A DNA stretch of 64,000 nucleotides, taken from positions 2,294,001 through 2,358,000 of the forward strand of contig BTPP01000004.1 in NCBI GenBank assembly GCA_037102815.1, read 5' to 3'. The notes below the pieces were generated by a model. That model made no database searches. It had not been told where the DNA came from and worked only from the letters and a program-made list of their open reading frames with translations. Each line of letters begins with the position of its first letter. Positions within the stretch are counted from its first letter, which is position 1. Both the position numbers and the translations under genes were made by a program. Shown here one piece after another: positions 34,857 to 47,261 of this stretch. The stretch is from Neurospora intermedia (lineage: Eukaryota > Ascomycota > Sordariomycetes > Sordariales > Sordariaceae).

Positions 34857-35424
34857 GCGGGCATGCTTGGAAAGGTGAGCCGGGAGGGAAAGGAGTTGCG
34901 GTTAGGTATGCCCCCCCTGACTCGTAGGACACCATATCGTTCTGTATAGACTACTGTAGCATCAACATATGTATAATAACACGCGGATGGTATGGAATCA
35001 AAATAGACGAAGGAATGGAAAGTTGACTTCGAAGGATTAATACCTTGGGAGTGTGTCTAGAACTAATGACTCCAAGGCTTTGACGAAGGTAGGTAACATG
35101 TTTCGATTCGCTTGCCCCTTCAAGTATTTGTTCACAGAGCCCCGTTCAAAGTGTTCTCAGGCTGGGGAAAATATGATTGGCAAACCACTAGCCAAGATTT
35201 GTACTCAAGAAAGATATCTCGTAACACTGTACCCGAATGAATGAGTGTCGAGCTGTTCTCCCACCTTGGGTAGGCTGGAAGTTACACATGCAGAAAGCAA
35301 ACATAGGAGAGAAAAAAAAAAAAAAAAAAGGACCGAACACAGAAAGAAACAAATGATGATATGATGTTAAAGCTCAAGTAATTTGAATCGTTTTGCAGCA
35401 TGTAAAAAGAAAGCGAAAAAACAT
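34857..35424. other. Spacer between the two-TM protein gene and the tRNA
   Basis: Nothing gene-like. It contains the 3' region of the plus-strand gene, an A18 tract at 35312-35329 and, at its right end, the Pol III terminator of the minus-strand tRNA. Confidence 0.6.
35416..35421 (-). terminator. RNA polymerase III T6 terminator of the tRNA
   Basis: Six T residues on the minus strand begin four bases beyond the tRNA 3' end, the normal Pol III stop signal. Confidence 0.7.
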
Positions 35425-35527
35425 GGGACCTGGGAGGCTCGAACTCCCGACCTCAGGATTACTCTGACGTTAAGCCAGATCATACAGGGTATGAGACCTG
35501 CGCGCTAGCCAACTGCGCCAAGGTCCC
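35425..35527 (-). tRNA. Elongator tRNA-Met (CAT) with a 30-nt intron
   Basis: The mature 73-nt molecule folds completely. The acceptor stem is GGGACCT/AGGTCCC, D stem GCGC/GCGC, anticodon stem CAGGT/TCCTG with loop CTCATAA (anticodon CAT), and T arm GGGAG-TTCGAGC-CTCCC. The A and B boxes are intact. The U31/U39 mismatch is shared with the yeast elongator tRNA-Met, which supports elongator rather than initiator. The intron (35460-35489) sits one base 3' of the anticodon, the standard position, and carries GTATGA, which can pair with the exon's TCATAC across the anticodon. Extra sequence within 35460-35489 would otherwise break the anticodon arm, so splicing is required. Confidence 0.95.
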
Positions 35528-35996
35528 TTGTTGTAATTTTTTGTTTTTACATGTACCTATAGCATACCAGTGAAGGTTATGGTTGCTTGGCGGACAAAAT
35601 CTCGCTCTATGTATTAACAACATCCGTTTCGGAGGTGAAGAACATTACCTAGGTAGCAATAACTTTACATACACAGTATAAACCCATTTGAAGTGTCACT
35701 CTTCCGCTACACTGACAGAACCGAATGTCTGCCTCTTTTTCTATGAAAGATGGTAGACTTCTTCTAGCTGACCTTGCCTACTGATTTGTTGGCTTGAAAT
35801 ACTATAAATAATGATTGAAAGCAACGCTCGGCCGCCAAGGATTTTGGAAACGCACACAATCGATCCTCCACCATCGTCTCTCCCGTCAGGATGTCCTTCG
35901 ACGACTCCAAATACCCCTCCTCCCTCCCCTCTCAAGATCCCCTCTCAAGATCGCGCTTCATTTTGCCGACTCAAAACCACCCCTCACACGCTCCTC
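35528..35996. other. Spacer between the tRNA and the CoA-transferase gene
   Basis: Contains a TACCTAGGTA palindrome (35647-35656) and the 3' region of the minus-strand CoA-transferase gene. No gene seen. Confidence 0.6.
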
Positions 35997-38073
35997 CTAG
36001 GCCGTGGCGAGAACAGTGTTCATTGTCGCAATCCTGTTACGACGCTGCGGGACTGAGTTCATGCTTCCACTTCCGGCCTGTTGTTGATGCTGTTCCTCTC
36101 TCGGCGCAGGTGTCACACTGGTGTTGGTGAAGACGGCATCATCTTCAGCCAGATTCACCTCACCATCCATGATCAAATCAGTCTCCCAGCCCTCCCAGCC
36201 AGGCCTGTCAAACCCATTCGGCCGTGAGGCACGCACATGCTGAATGAGCAGTCCTTCCACCTCGATCGCCTCCTTCGGCCAGCGAATATCCTTGCCATTG
36301 AAGCCCTTGCTCTTCGCCTTCAGCATCAAATCCGGCCCAAACAGATGCGGGTACGCGCGCTGCATAGCCTTGAGCGCCTCTCCACTGACCTTGTCGACAG
36401 AGTCATAATGTCGCAACTTAAAGAACGGGCCCGCGAACACCGTTTTCAGACGCTCCTGCTCCGCAAGCGGAAGCAGTCCCAGCTTGAGCAAGAATATGTC
36501 ATACTGGCAGAGACTGGTCCGACACATCCACGACCCGCCCTTGGTCTCGCGCTGGTATAGGCCTGCCATGGCGGCCACGCAACCCAAAGCGCCGGTGCCG
36601 TAGTCCGACATGGGCATGGGCGGCACGCTGGGCTCATTTTCTAGTCCCATAAACTGGCCCTGTGCCCACGCGACGCCCGTGACGCAATCGGCGATCTGCT
36701 GCCAGCCGCGACGACCGGCCCATTCGGCTCCGGGTACACCTGTTCCGCCGAAGCAATCTTCGGCCACGTAGACGAAGCCGTGGTTCCCGCGCTGCTGGGC
36801 TAGTTTGGCCAGCGATTGAGGGTCGCAGCCAAACTTGGCGAGGGCGCCGGGCCGGTATCCGTCGATGAGAACGTCGGCTTCGGCGAGTAGGCTCTGAAAT
36901 GTTCTGAGATCACTCTGGTTGCGAAGATCAAGATGGGTTGTGTGCTTGCCGGTGTTGACGTCGACTTGGAAGAAGGGCACATCAGGAAGCTCGGGGCCGG
37001 TCACCTTGAGCACTTGAGCCCCGTGGGCGGCAAGTGAGCGGCCAATGGTCGGACCGGCTATGACGCGGCACATCTCGATGACTTTGATGCCACGTAAAGC
37101 GTACTGAGAGACATTTGCGGCCACCTTCGGCCAGAGATGGCTCTGGAAATTCGTCTCCGTGGGTGTGTGTGGCGGAGTTTCCGGTACCGTCGGTTGCTGT
37201 ACCTTGATGGCCTCCACTGTGAAAGGAGGCAATGCCGATATGACCTTTCCGTGAGAGGTTTCCATGAAATCTTCCCACTTAAGGGCCTCCACGCCAGCTT
37301 GCCCGTGCTTGTTGTTCATATCCTCCAGGTCCGCGACAGTAAATCTCTTCACGGCGGCCTCAATTGTGTCAATACACTTTTGATAGTCGGTCAATAGGGG
37401 ATTAAAGGGCGGAAGGCCGATCATGCGGAGTTGAGTAGTAGCGTCGAGTGAGCCATGGATATGGTAGTATCTGCCATCCTCCTTAGTCTCGTAGAGATTC
37501 GCGGAAAGCCGACGATACTGTATCGACTGAGCCTGATTGTAGTCGGTGTCTATAGTCCAAGTTAGTGAGATGCGTTCTTGATCCCATGTAGTACTAACAA
37601 CTGGCTACATGGGAGTCGCAACTAAGTGAAGATGGCTTACCTGGAATCAACCCCTTCGGGGTCTGACCCTTGCGCTTGCCGTCAATGGTAGCAAGGTAAG
37701 CCGACATTAGGAAGCAGGCTGCCTTGTCGAGATCCACTTTGATCGACCGTGAGTTCTTTCCATGACGAAGGTCGCCAATGGCAGCAGCAGCACATGCCTC
37801 AAGGGCCTTGATGGCTGCTATGGCATCTTGTTCTCGGCAAGGGCTCGGGAAGTACACTTGATCCCCATGGTTGGAAGGAGCGAACGTAACGTTGCCGGAA
37901 CAGGAGCCAAACTCTTTGGGGATTTGACCTTTGCATTGCTTCAAAAGCTCGCCAAAGGCCTCTGATGCGCCAGTGGCGACAGAATAAGGTCGGGTAGCCG
38001 AGCTGTCCATGCTGTTGGATGCTGAGTGACCACCGGTGCTCAGAGTATCGGGTTGGGTGGATGAGACGCGCAT
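35997..38073 (-). CDS. CaiB/BaiF family CoA-transferase (class III)
   Basis: Exons 37641-38073 and 35997-37549 with a 91-nt intron (GTAAGC...CTATAG) encode 661 residues. The first ATG that does not cross an implausible leader is at 38073 (MRVSSTQPD). The C-terminal half holds a classic class III domain: about 295 onward LRGIKVIEMCRVIAGPTIGRSLAAHGAQVLKV, then LDLRNQSDLRTFQSLLAEADVLIDGYRPGALAKFG. Asp432 in WQQIADCVTG is at the position of the catalytic aspartate that carries the acyl intermediate. The N-terminal 290 residues show a shorter, diverged copy of a CaiB half (HGDQVYFPSPCREQDAIAAIKAL...IKVDLDKAACFLMSAYLATIDG). Family members move CoA between carboxylic acids or racemise 2-methylacyl-CoA; the substrate here is unknown. 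There is no peroxisomal targeting signal at the C-terminus. Confidence 0.85.
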
Positions 38074-41000
38074 ACTAGATATGTGCAAATTAATGTTGAG
38101 GAGTTTCGTGGTAAAGGAGAGAGAAGAGGGAAGAGTCCGGAAATTCCTGCAGCCATGGGTTTCCTTTATAACACACCTGCCGTGCAAAACTTCAAGGTTC
38201 CCCAAGTACATGGCCAGTGTTCACTTTAAGCTCTCGCTTTCCAAGGTCGCTTCAAAGGTTACCTCTACCGAGGAGCACTGTTCACTGACCAGTCCCCATG
38301 ATCGTACAATGTCGAGGTATCATCCTTCGGACCAAAGGCAGGCGGGGGAATAATGAGTGAAGGGACCTATTCCCGCTCCACTCTTCAAGATATGGTTTGA
38401 ATCCGGTTGGTCGACGAAGGAAACGGACTGGTTTAGAGAAGAAGTGGCAACAGGAAAATATGAGAGGGAAATGTGATCTCTGTGTTAGTCTGATATTACC
38501 CCGAGCTTCCAAAACACGTTTTACCCACCATGACCTCATCGAGGTTGCTTCCACGTCTCTTCAAATGCTTTGTTTTCCTGGTTCATTTCAAATCAAACAC
38601 ACCTAAGGGAACCAAGTGCTAGGTAAATCAGCAAAAGGGCGCGGTCAGACGCTGTTCATCCCACCAACGATCCCAACTTGTTTCATAGTTATATCTACCT
38701 AGCTACCTAGCGAAGCCCGCGAGGCTAGTGAGGCATCCAAACCTTTTCTAAAAAAAAAAAAAAAACATCATGACGTGCAAATTTGGACTAGTATGCGTCG
38801 ACAAAGATTCTGCACGAGACCTGGATATTCTGTTTCAAGGACACAATGTCCCGGCAGTTCCATCGGGACCTGGCAGGACATGAAAGCCAATGGGGGGTAA
38901 CTCGGCCGTCTCTAAGAGGTTGAATAGCATACTGGCCCTCGGCTCTTCGGAACGCCGTCACGAGGTAAAGAAGGGCCACGCTACTACGCTGCACTCGACC
39001 GGGGGGAAGGGAGCGGCAGAGGCTGTTATCTTTTTTGGATCTCTTGGGCCGGTCACACCAAATAAACCCCAGCTTGAGATGAACGTGCGGCGAGTGTGCT
39101 GCACTCCGCACCCATCTACCCGCACATTGGGTGCTTGAGGCCGTTCCCAGACGTGGGGGATCCGTGTTTGATGTCGAGTGTTGGCCTGTAGGGAGTAACC
39201 GAGGAGTTATGGTACCTGGTATCTTGCATGCACGTTCACCGCATGTTGAACAGTCGAAGTCTAGGGGCGACCGGTGGTAACTTGGACAAACCACAAGCTG
39301 CCTCGAATAATGTCATTTTCGAAGGGTTTATTAGGCAGGTGTGGGAGCTCAACAGCCATGTAACAAGGGCTCTCAGCACGTAGTGGAAAGTTATTGCCCT
39401 TCTTCTGATGGTCTCTGGGAGACTGAACAAGGTAAGTCCGGTCACACCTGGCGTAGCAGTTGCGCTTTGATATCCAGAAGGCAGAAAGAGCCGCCCCAAG
39501 ACAAACCTCTAGTGTGCTCACCTGGCAATCTTTGGAGTTGTGGGCTTGGAACGTTCTGCCGGAGCTGGGCCGTGTCACATTCCATGTTTCCAGACTCCAA
39601 GGGGCCACCCGTAAGGACCGGGTGTTGCATCGCAAATGAAGAATAGCAAAACCTGAGCGAGCTACTGGCCTCGGAAAGATGAGAACATGGAACTAGGCTC
39701 GAAGACCCTGTCAACCAGCCCTCGAAATCCGCATTCAACCTGAAACTATTCTCATGCCTGTCGATCCGAAGGTGAAGAACTATCCGAAGCCATAGTAAAA
39801 ACGACTGATCAACTTTTTCTTCGCTTTACGCTGCGAAGTGATCGGATTCAGATGCCTTCTATTCGCCTTGTCCAGGTGTGACTTGAGGTGATGAGTGAGA
39901 CGCGCGTATCGGCGGACTAGTTTTGCATGGTTAAAGCAGTTACGCATAGAGAGGCCGGGGAGGCTTTGGAAGTGATTTGCCAGCTTCCTTCCTTTCCACC
40001 GGTCATGCTCCGATGCGATCCACGTCCGAAAACATGAAGTGGGTGATAGGAAACTACCAATGTGCATTCATGGTTCACGCGTCATTTCAAGAGTGAGGGA
40101 GATGATCTCGACTTGAAGAAGGTCGGAAGGGGTTGGAGTTTTGGGCTTATCAGGACTTGTTGACGAGTTATTGCCGAAGCAAGCCAGCAGCACCAAGATT
40201 GGTGGGCAATGAAGTGTGGTATTCCGGCAAAAGTCCAGAAACGGGAAACTCATGTGTTCGATCAACAAGCTGGATTTGATCTGGAGGTTTCCTAGTTGTG
40301 GTTGTAATGTGATCGTTAACAGTATGTCCAGAATACTTGCGGGGAAACTGTTAAGGTCAGCATTCACCACAATCCCTCGATATCCTCATCACTTACACCA
40401 CCACGCATCCACAATACCACATCTTGAGGGCTCTCCGATCTTTTCTTTTGCCGGGGCGGGGTGAGAAATTGGAAATCAGCTCTCACTTGCCTCGTGGACA
40501 TGTGATCATCGTCCGTTTGTTGATGATTGGACTGATGATGTTGGATGTGTTGAAGAACTCGAGGACACCCATGATGTTGTGACTCCAAGATGGCAAGTCA
40601 GATGATGCGCCGGGTAAAGGCCCGGACGGAAAGGCCCGGTGGAAACACCGACCCAGGGGCGAGTCTAGGTGCATTATCCGACGAAGTACAGGGCCTTTTC
40701 CGTCATCCATAGAGCAGCAAAAATCATGTCTGTAGCTGCTAATGATGGCAGGTGCATAGGGGTTCGGAGACAGCACTTGGCCGGCGGGTCTTCTCTCCAC
40801 TCTCAGAGAAACCTCACCTGGCTCTAGAATAGACCCACACTTCCTGCCTTCCATTTCTCAGTCTCATTTCTCATTCCCGCCAGATTTTCAACCTCAAGAC
40901 TTCAAACTTCAACTTCAACCCTACAAAGTTTCTGGCTGTCTACGTACTCTTTACGCCAACACACAACCACCCTTCAAGTTGGGTACTTTGCGCTTCCTTG

Positions 41001-42724
41001 ACGGATCCTACCTCTCGACTCCAAGACTCGAACAGAAGAAACGGGTTCAGCCGACGTAATGTATCACGCTGCACAAACTTGCAGTTGCAAGGCGCCAGTG
41101 CCGCAACCTTTGGCAAAGCAAACATGAAAACACCCCCCCTATGGACTTGGAGACTGAGCATGGTCGCGGACCTCTTCTTACACGGGACAGCCGGCCTGGT
41201 CGAGCTGAGAATACACAAAATTGAGGCAACCAGATATGGGATATTCCTTGCAGCCCTGGTCGTGTCAATCCCCGGCTGTGTTCCCGAAGCTGACCTCTGC
41301 CTTCGAAAAACAGGCGAGACAGGATTCTCGAGGCCCTTGGGAGCAGTGCTGATTCCGACACGGGCACCGTATTCCACTCACAAAAGTGAGCATGAAGGAA
41401 GCATGTCCGTGGCGCTGATGGCATTGGCTGTCTCTCAATGGACGCCACAGGCAAGCCTCTCCGCCGTCAGGCTCAGGGTCTTCAGTGCCATTATTTCTCC
41501 GTGATCCAATACCAAGGCTTTCGCTTGGCGCCTCGCCGTCAAGCACACAGACATGCGGTGACGGTGGCCGGGGACCAAGGACATGTTCGGTCTATCTGTT
41601 GTACAACTTGCTGTACGTATGTACAGAAGGCACTACGACGTCGGTACAGCCGTCATCGGAACCTAGAGCCATGGTTTCTCGACACAAGAAATATACGGTG
41701 CACAGAAGCAGCAGGTTATTTTGGTACGGCCCGGCCTCTAGCAGAGCTATTGCTTTGTCGACTTGGAGTCTCGACATCTGGACGTTTCCCGTACTTAATT
41801 GCAATATCGGCAAGGTAGTGCTGCAGCTGCCACGCTAGTCGTCCATCCGGCTGTGTCTGTTATGGCGGTACCTTCTCCTCCATGCGTGCAAGTCCGGAAT
41901 CATGCCTAACTGAGCCAGCCTTCCCGTCACTGTCTAAAACTACCTAACAAAGGCCTATGCGAGCACTTATCTGGGTTTGGGTATCCTTGGGCGCAAAGCG
42001 ACAGAACCGCTCGAGTGCTAGGTACATCGACAAACCACAGATCGATTATCCATTTTACGACATAGGTACGAACCATTGACAGACAGTACGAGACGGCAAA
42101 TAGACACTTGGAGCCGAGTCCCTCTCTTCCCATCTCCTCTTCGTGTCTCCCCCGCCCCGTAAAGGATGCTTTTGCCTCGCTTTTTCTTAATCATCCAACA
42201 ACTCGCTCCCTGCTCCCGATTCTAGCGTCGTTGCTGATCACGGCTCCATGTTGCGTGACACGTCCAAGGTGGATTAAGCTGTTTGAGCACCCATCTCCAA
42301 GCAACTAGGCTCTAGGCCACGACAAAGTCCAGATAGATCGATCACCCCGGCCCGGCCACGGCGCATCGGATCGTGCCAATAGCCTCCGGTACCAGATTCT
42401 GTCTTTACGAGCTCCAATAACCCTTCAACCCCCGGGCGACCTTACATACGCTGATACGCATCTTCCGATCATCTTCGCTCCACTCCCGGCTTTGCTACCG
42501 GGGTGTCCACCCGTGCATCATCCGCTCCGTTACCCAACGGCCACCGCGCCGCTTCCGCTTCCGATATCAGTCGAGGCCCAGTATCCGCGACTTCGTTGAA
42601 CCCCCGCTCCGCCCTCCGGCCTGTCCCACGTTGTGTGCTTTCTCGCCTCTATCCCGTTTCAGAAAGAGTCTTTACCACCCGACCAAGGGATGATTGTGCT
42701 TATCACTCCCTAACCTATTTCGTC
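38074..42724. other. 4.6-kb spacer and leader of the transcription-factor gene
   Basis: No supported gene. The longest frames (for example on the plus strand at about 41000-41500) start at non-ATG codons, overlap opposite frames and match no family. TACCTAGC-type motifs occur at 38695-38710. The last several hundred bases (about 41850-42724) are probably the promoter and long 5' leader of the Zn2Cys6 gene; one frame there runs open into the first exon but only from a GTG. Confidence 0.55.
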
Positions 42725-45700
42725 ATGACGCGACCAAAAGTGCCTGACGACAAGCGTCAACGCACCGCCCAGGCTTGTGACTCTTGCAAACGGCGGAAGC
42801 AAAAGGTTCGTTGTTTGTTCGATTTGTTCTGTCTATTATCACTGGTTCTCTGTCGCCCACGGTTTGAGAGGCTGAGATATCCGATTTCGTTCATGTTGCT
42901 TGCCGGATCAATGTCTGTCCCAAGCCATAACTCTTCTTTACAAGCATCCTACTCTCGGGTATCAGATTATGCCCTGGGTGCCACAGACCCATCGCAGCAC
43001 CCTTATCATTAGCCTCCTGGGTCAGCCGATTTCCGTATGCGGCTGGGATGCAACATCCTCTTATCTTTCTGGGCCTTAGAGTTCCGATGGATACTGTCGC
43101 TTCTCAGACTCCTATTCAAGCACTATTTATTCATGATCTTCTCGTCTTCTTGAAGTTCGCTCGCCTCCATAGACCTTAATACACACGAAAGAGCACTACT
43201 TCGAGCATGCACTAATACAATTCTTCGGCAGTGCAATGGTCAAAAGCCCTGTCAGACTTGTGTGAAGAGAAGATTGAACTGCTCTTACACCCCAAACAGC
43301 GCCTCAGAGCCCGGCGCAGGCGAAACCGTCGGATCCCCTACTAGACGGAAGCCGAGAGAACCTTCACCACAAGCCATCCCAAATTCTTTGGACGCCTCAA
43401 CAAGGCCTCTGACCAATATTGGGAGCACCGATTTCAATCGGCCATGGGATGAAGTGCGGAGTCGGGGTCTAAGAAGGGAAAACTCTTCCATGTCAGGCCT
43501 GGCGGAACCGCTCTCTTCAGCTTCGCTCGAACATCCCGGGAAAACGTCCCTTTACAGCTCGGGAAATGTTTCTGGCCGAAGCAGTACATACGGGCAAGCA
43601 GAGGAAGCAACTATCTATACCGAAACCAGGATGTTACAGGATCAGACGGGTCGACTCCGTAAGTTTACTCACTTAATCCTTGGTTTTGTAATGCTGACTT
43701 GTTAGTCTATATCGGGGACTCGTCTACTCTCTCTATCCTACAACTGATTCGCATCATCGTCGAGAGTACTGCGGGGCCGATCCTAGGGTCCGACTTTGTT
43801 CATGATCCGAAGCGGCACCGAATCATGGAAAACATTATTGATTTTCCAGAACATACCAAGCTCCCATGCTTCCTACCAGACAGAGAAACCGTGCACGTTC
43901 TGGTTGAGTCGTATTTTACGAATGTGAGTAGCGACGCTTGTCAATCTTGAATGGTTGTTAATTGGGGTTATTAGACACGGGGCTTGATCGAAGTTTTTGA
44001 CAAGTCATCATTTTGCGAAAGTATCGAAATCATTTACGCTGATCCCCTCTCGGCCAGCAGATATTCGACATGTCACCTTTTCCTTGTACTCGCATTGGGA
44101 ATGCTTCTTTCGGCCCCTCAGCCAGGCAGCCGGGAAGACGAGATCATCAAGAAACTGTACGACGCAAAGCAGGATATGGCAGAACTCTTCTATCGAAGTG
44201 CCAAGTCCATGTGCGATCCCGAGTACGGGTTCGAAGATGCCGACTTTTGGTCTATTCAAGCACTTTGCTTGATGGCTGTTTACATGCTCACGGTTTCGAA
44301 ACGAAATACCGCATATGCATACTTGGGTGAGATTCCCTAGTCTTGCCCCCAAACTCGGATCATAGGATTGACATATCAATACCAGGCATGGCTGTGCGGT
44401 CTGCCTATGCCTTGGGTCTCCATCGAGAGGAGACAATGCATCCGCTTATCTACCCAGAATCGACGCAAAGAGAGGTGAGACGGAATCTGTGGAAGACGTT
44501 GTTTATCCTCGACCGGTTCCTTGCCGCGTCCCTGGGGAGACCCGTTGCCATCGTTGAAGAGGATTGCTCATGCAAACTTACTACTAATGATGATATCGCC
44601 GACTTATCAACCGTAGGGGGGAATGGATCCGAGTCATTGCACTTTGGATGCCTCGATGCCTGTGTTAAATCATGCCGTGTCATTGGCGTAACACTCCGTG
44701 TGTTCTCAAAGCGAAAGATCTCCACCTCGGTTGTCCAGGATATCGCGAACATGGCCAAATATTGGAGGCGGCCCTCACTTGCAAACCTGACGCCGCAGCA
44801 ATTACGAGAAGGCCCAACAAGCCCGGAGCAGGGTATAGCTGCTCTTCATGCCAATCTCCTGTCATTGCACTCTCTTATTCTCTTGACCAGGCAAATATTC
44901 ATTATGCACAACTGGAAACTCGACCAACAACGCTCTGGGAAGGCCAACCCACCCTTAAACCGAGAGTCACATATGGCCAAGTTTTCCGAAGCCTGTGTTG
45001 TGGCATCTTACCAGACTATTCAGTTGATACAACATGCCAGAGAGGATGGGTATCTCCCGCAAAGAAATCCTTTCTTCATGTAAGTCAAATCCGTTTTGAT
45101 CCTTAATGATACATCCGAATCTGATCTGACGTGTCTCAGCTATTTCCTTTTCGCTGCGAGCCTCATCGTGCTTATGAATCAGTTCACCTCACTCTACTAC
45201 GCCGATACATATAATAAGACTATCACCGACGCGATTTCAACCATGAAATACTGTGCAGAAATTGACCCACAAGCAGAGAGGGTGCTCGAAATAATGGAAA
45301 ACTTTGCACAAGTGGTTGAGACCTGGACCAAGGATCATTCGCATGCCGCTCCAGTCCTCTCAGCGGACCTTAGCTGCCTTTATACCAAAGCATCCAGTTC
45401 TCGCATGTCACGGGAGAATGGCAGCTCAGCTCCGAGTGTCCCGAGTCCCGTGGACCCAGCAGGCTCAAGAATAGGCAGCATTTCACACCAGCCTCTTGTG
45501 CCTTCACCATCCTTTTCGCGGCCACAGAAGGCTCCCAATGTCTTTATCACCACCCCTTCAACCACTGTCCCGGAAGTGGTGATGAACGGAATGTCTACAG
45601 TATCATCGACGACTCCACCTATGGCACCTTCACTCGCCCTACGCCCTGGTCATTTCACTCATTCGCCCCCTGAAGTATCTGACGAGTGGGAATTCGACCA

Positions 45701-45902
45701 ACTCTGGAACAACTATTTACAGCTCACGCCGCATGTTTCAACAGCACCTGAACTGGCTCATATCGCTCCACAGTTTCTTCCCCCGAGCACAGCTGTTTCG
45801 TCGGATCCATACGAATCATATCCTCTTCGGGTCGATCCACATATACCATCGTCAGGGTTACGCGGAAGCGTGCCAATCTATCACTTTTCAAATATGGGTT
45901 AA
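42725..45902 (+). CDS. Zn(II)2Cys6 fungal-specific transcription factor
   Basis: Six exons: 42725-42805, 43232-43658, 43706-43923, 43975-44326, 44386-45079 and 45140-45902, 844 residues. The ATG at 42725 is the first in frame. The zinc cluster is completed only by splicing: Cys18, 21, 28, 34, 37 and 44 (CDSCKRRKQKCN...CQTCVKRRLNC), the GAL4-type binuclear cluster. The fungal-specific middle domain starts after LLYIGDSSTLSILQL (about 170) and includes GMAVRSAYALGLHRE and the RRNLWKTLFILDRFLAASLGRP helix pair. The C-terminal 250 residues are Ser/Pro-rich, a likely activation region. Intron 1 is long (426 nt, donor GTTCGT); the others are 47-60 nt. Retention of intron 1 would remove the second half of the zinc cluster. 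Targets are unknown; its tail-to-tail neighbour is an intradiol dioxygenase, so a role in aromatic catabolism is conceivable. Confidence 0.9.
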
Positions 45903-46223
45903 CATCATCGTGAGGATGTAACGACGCTGAATTAACCCCAGATTTCACGGCCTATCCCGCTCTACGGATTCGACGATAGCCATGCTTTAAGCTCATTTCG
46001 TCTGAAGCCAAACTATGAATGGAGGAGAGGTTTGATTATACTAGGTACTTATCTCCATCGACGAAGACGAGCTATCTGAATGAAGCCTGTTGAAACGAAG
46101 CGGCCAGGGGCTCTTGGCCAGCCAAGGAACACCGGTATACAGGATCAACCTATGCGCCATTGTATGCCTCCCCAAAGCTCTATACCATCCGCCGACCTAC
46201 TGCGTTCTCCCATACTCTAAAGC
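45903..46223. other. Convergent 3' spacer
   Basis: 321 bases shared by the 3' ends of the regulator and the dioxygenase. Nothing else seen. Confidence 0.6.
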
Positions 46224-47261
46224 CTAATCTTCTTTGCTCAAAACGAAATCATACTCAAGATACCAGCGCGCCTTGGAGTCTCCCTTACGGGGCAAGAACT
46301 TGACCACCAACTCATCCTTGACCGCGAAAACCGCATCCTCCGTCAGATATTTGTCCCGGCTATCGAAGATTTGCGTCGTCAGCGCGCGATGTCTTGGTGC
46401 TGAAACGACGAAGTGGATATGGCCCGGCCTATTGGGGTTCCGATCCAGCAAGGTCAAGAACCTGCCCGCGGGACCATCAAACGGAATCGGATAAGAAGTC
46501 GGCCGCAGCGCATAAAACGCAAAGCGGCCATCTTGGTCAGTCTTGAACCGACCCCTTAGGTTCATGTCGGTCTGGGACTCATCCTGCTGCTCGTAGAGTC
46601 CGTTCGGCGCGGCAAGCCAGGTGTCGACAATAGCACCGGGGATGGGCCTGCCGTCGGTGGACAAGACGCGTCCTGTGATGTAGGCCGAGTCTGCGATGGC
46701 TTGGCTGAACCAAGGTGTCTCGGGCGTCAGGTTCTTGACGATGGAGCTGCCGTTGGGTAGAAGAGGCGCGTTCTGCCTGTAGAACGGACCCAGGACTGCT
46801 GATGGTGTGCCGGCGTTGGAACTGGCGAGCAGGTTCGCAGTGATCTCATCGACGAGAGACTCGAGGCCGAGAATGTCGCAGAGAAGTTGCGTTTCGTTGC
46901 GTCGGTCGTTGGAGATTTGGCCGCATTCATTCAGCTAAATGGAATGTTGGTCAGAAACAGCCAATGTGATCGCGAAACAGGCGCATCGGAAATCACTCAC
47001 CATGTCAACGGCTGCCTTCCACTCTGGGACTGTCAGGTTGACTTCTCGGGCAAAATCGTGGAGATGCCGTACAAGACTGGGCATGATCTGTGCCAATCTT
47101 GGATGCGCCTTCGACCCCGTGGCAGCAATGACCTGGTCAATCAGAGACTGGCCATCTTTCGCCGATGTGGGGTGAACTTCTTCCGAGGTCTGGTCGTCTG
47201 AGTACGTGATACCCATTCTCAGGTTCAAACTGGCGTCTTTGCCGATACGAAAGTTCTCCAT
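46224..47261 (-). CDS. Intradiol ring-cleavage dioxygenase (catechol/hydroxyquinol 1,2-dioxygenase)
   Basis: Exons 47001-47261 and 46224-46934, intron 66 nt (GTGAGT...TTTAG), 323 residues. The ATG at 47261 (MENFRIGKD) is the first in frame; the frame extends upstream only from a TTG. The helical N-terminal dimer domain of the family spans about 30-130 (HPRLAQIMPSLVRHLHDFAREVNLTVPEW), followed by the conserved GPFYRQNAP (Tyr139 conserved but not a ligand). The four iron(III) ligands are all present: Tyr201 (NGLYEQQ), Tyr235 (RPTSYPIPFDGPAG), His259 and His261 (RPGHIHF). The enzyme opens the ring of catechol or 1,2,4-trihydroxybenzene between the hydroxyls, giving muconate or maleylacetate in the cytosol. 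The length and N-terminal domain favour catechol/hydroxyquinol over protocatechuate dioxygenase; the exact substrate is not decided by sequence alone. Confidence 0.9.

Noticed and set aside
40998-41504. Plus-strand frame of 168 codons in the 38-42 kb spacer
   Set aside because: Starts at TTG; from its first ATG it is short, with no family match and with equally long opposite-strand frames.
42503-42724. N-terminal extension of the Zn2Cys6 regulator
   Set aside because: The frame is open but begins at GTG and contains no ATG before 42725; it is more likely leader sequence.
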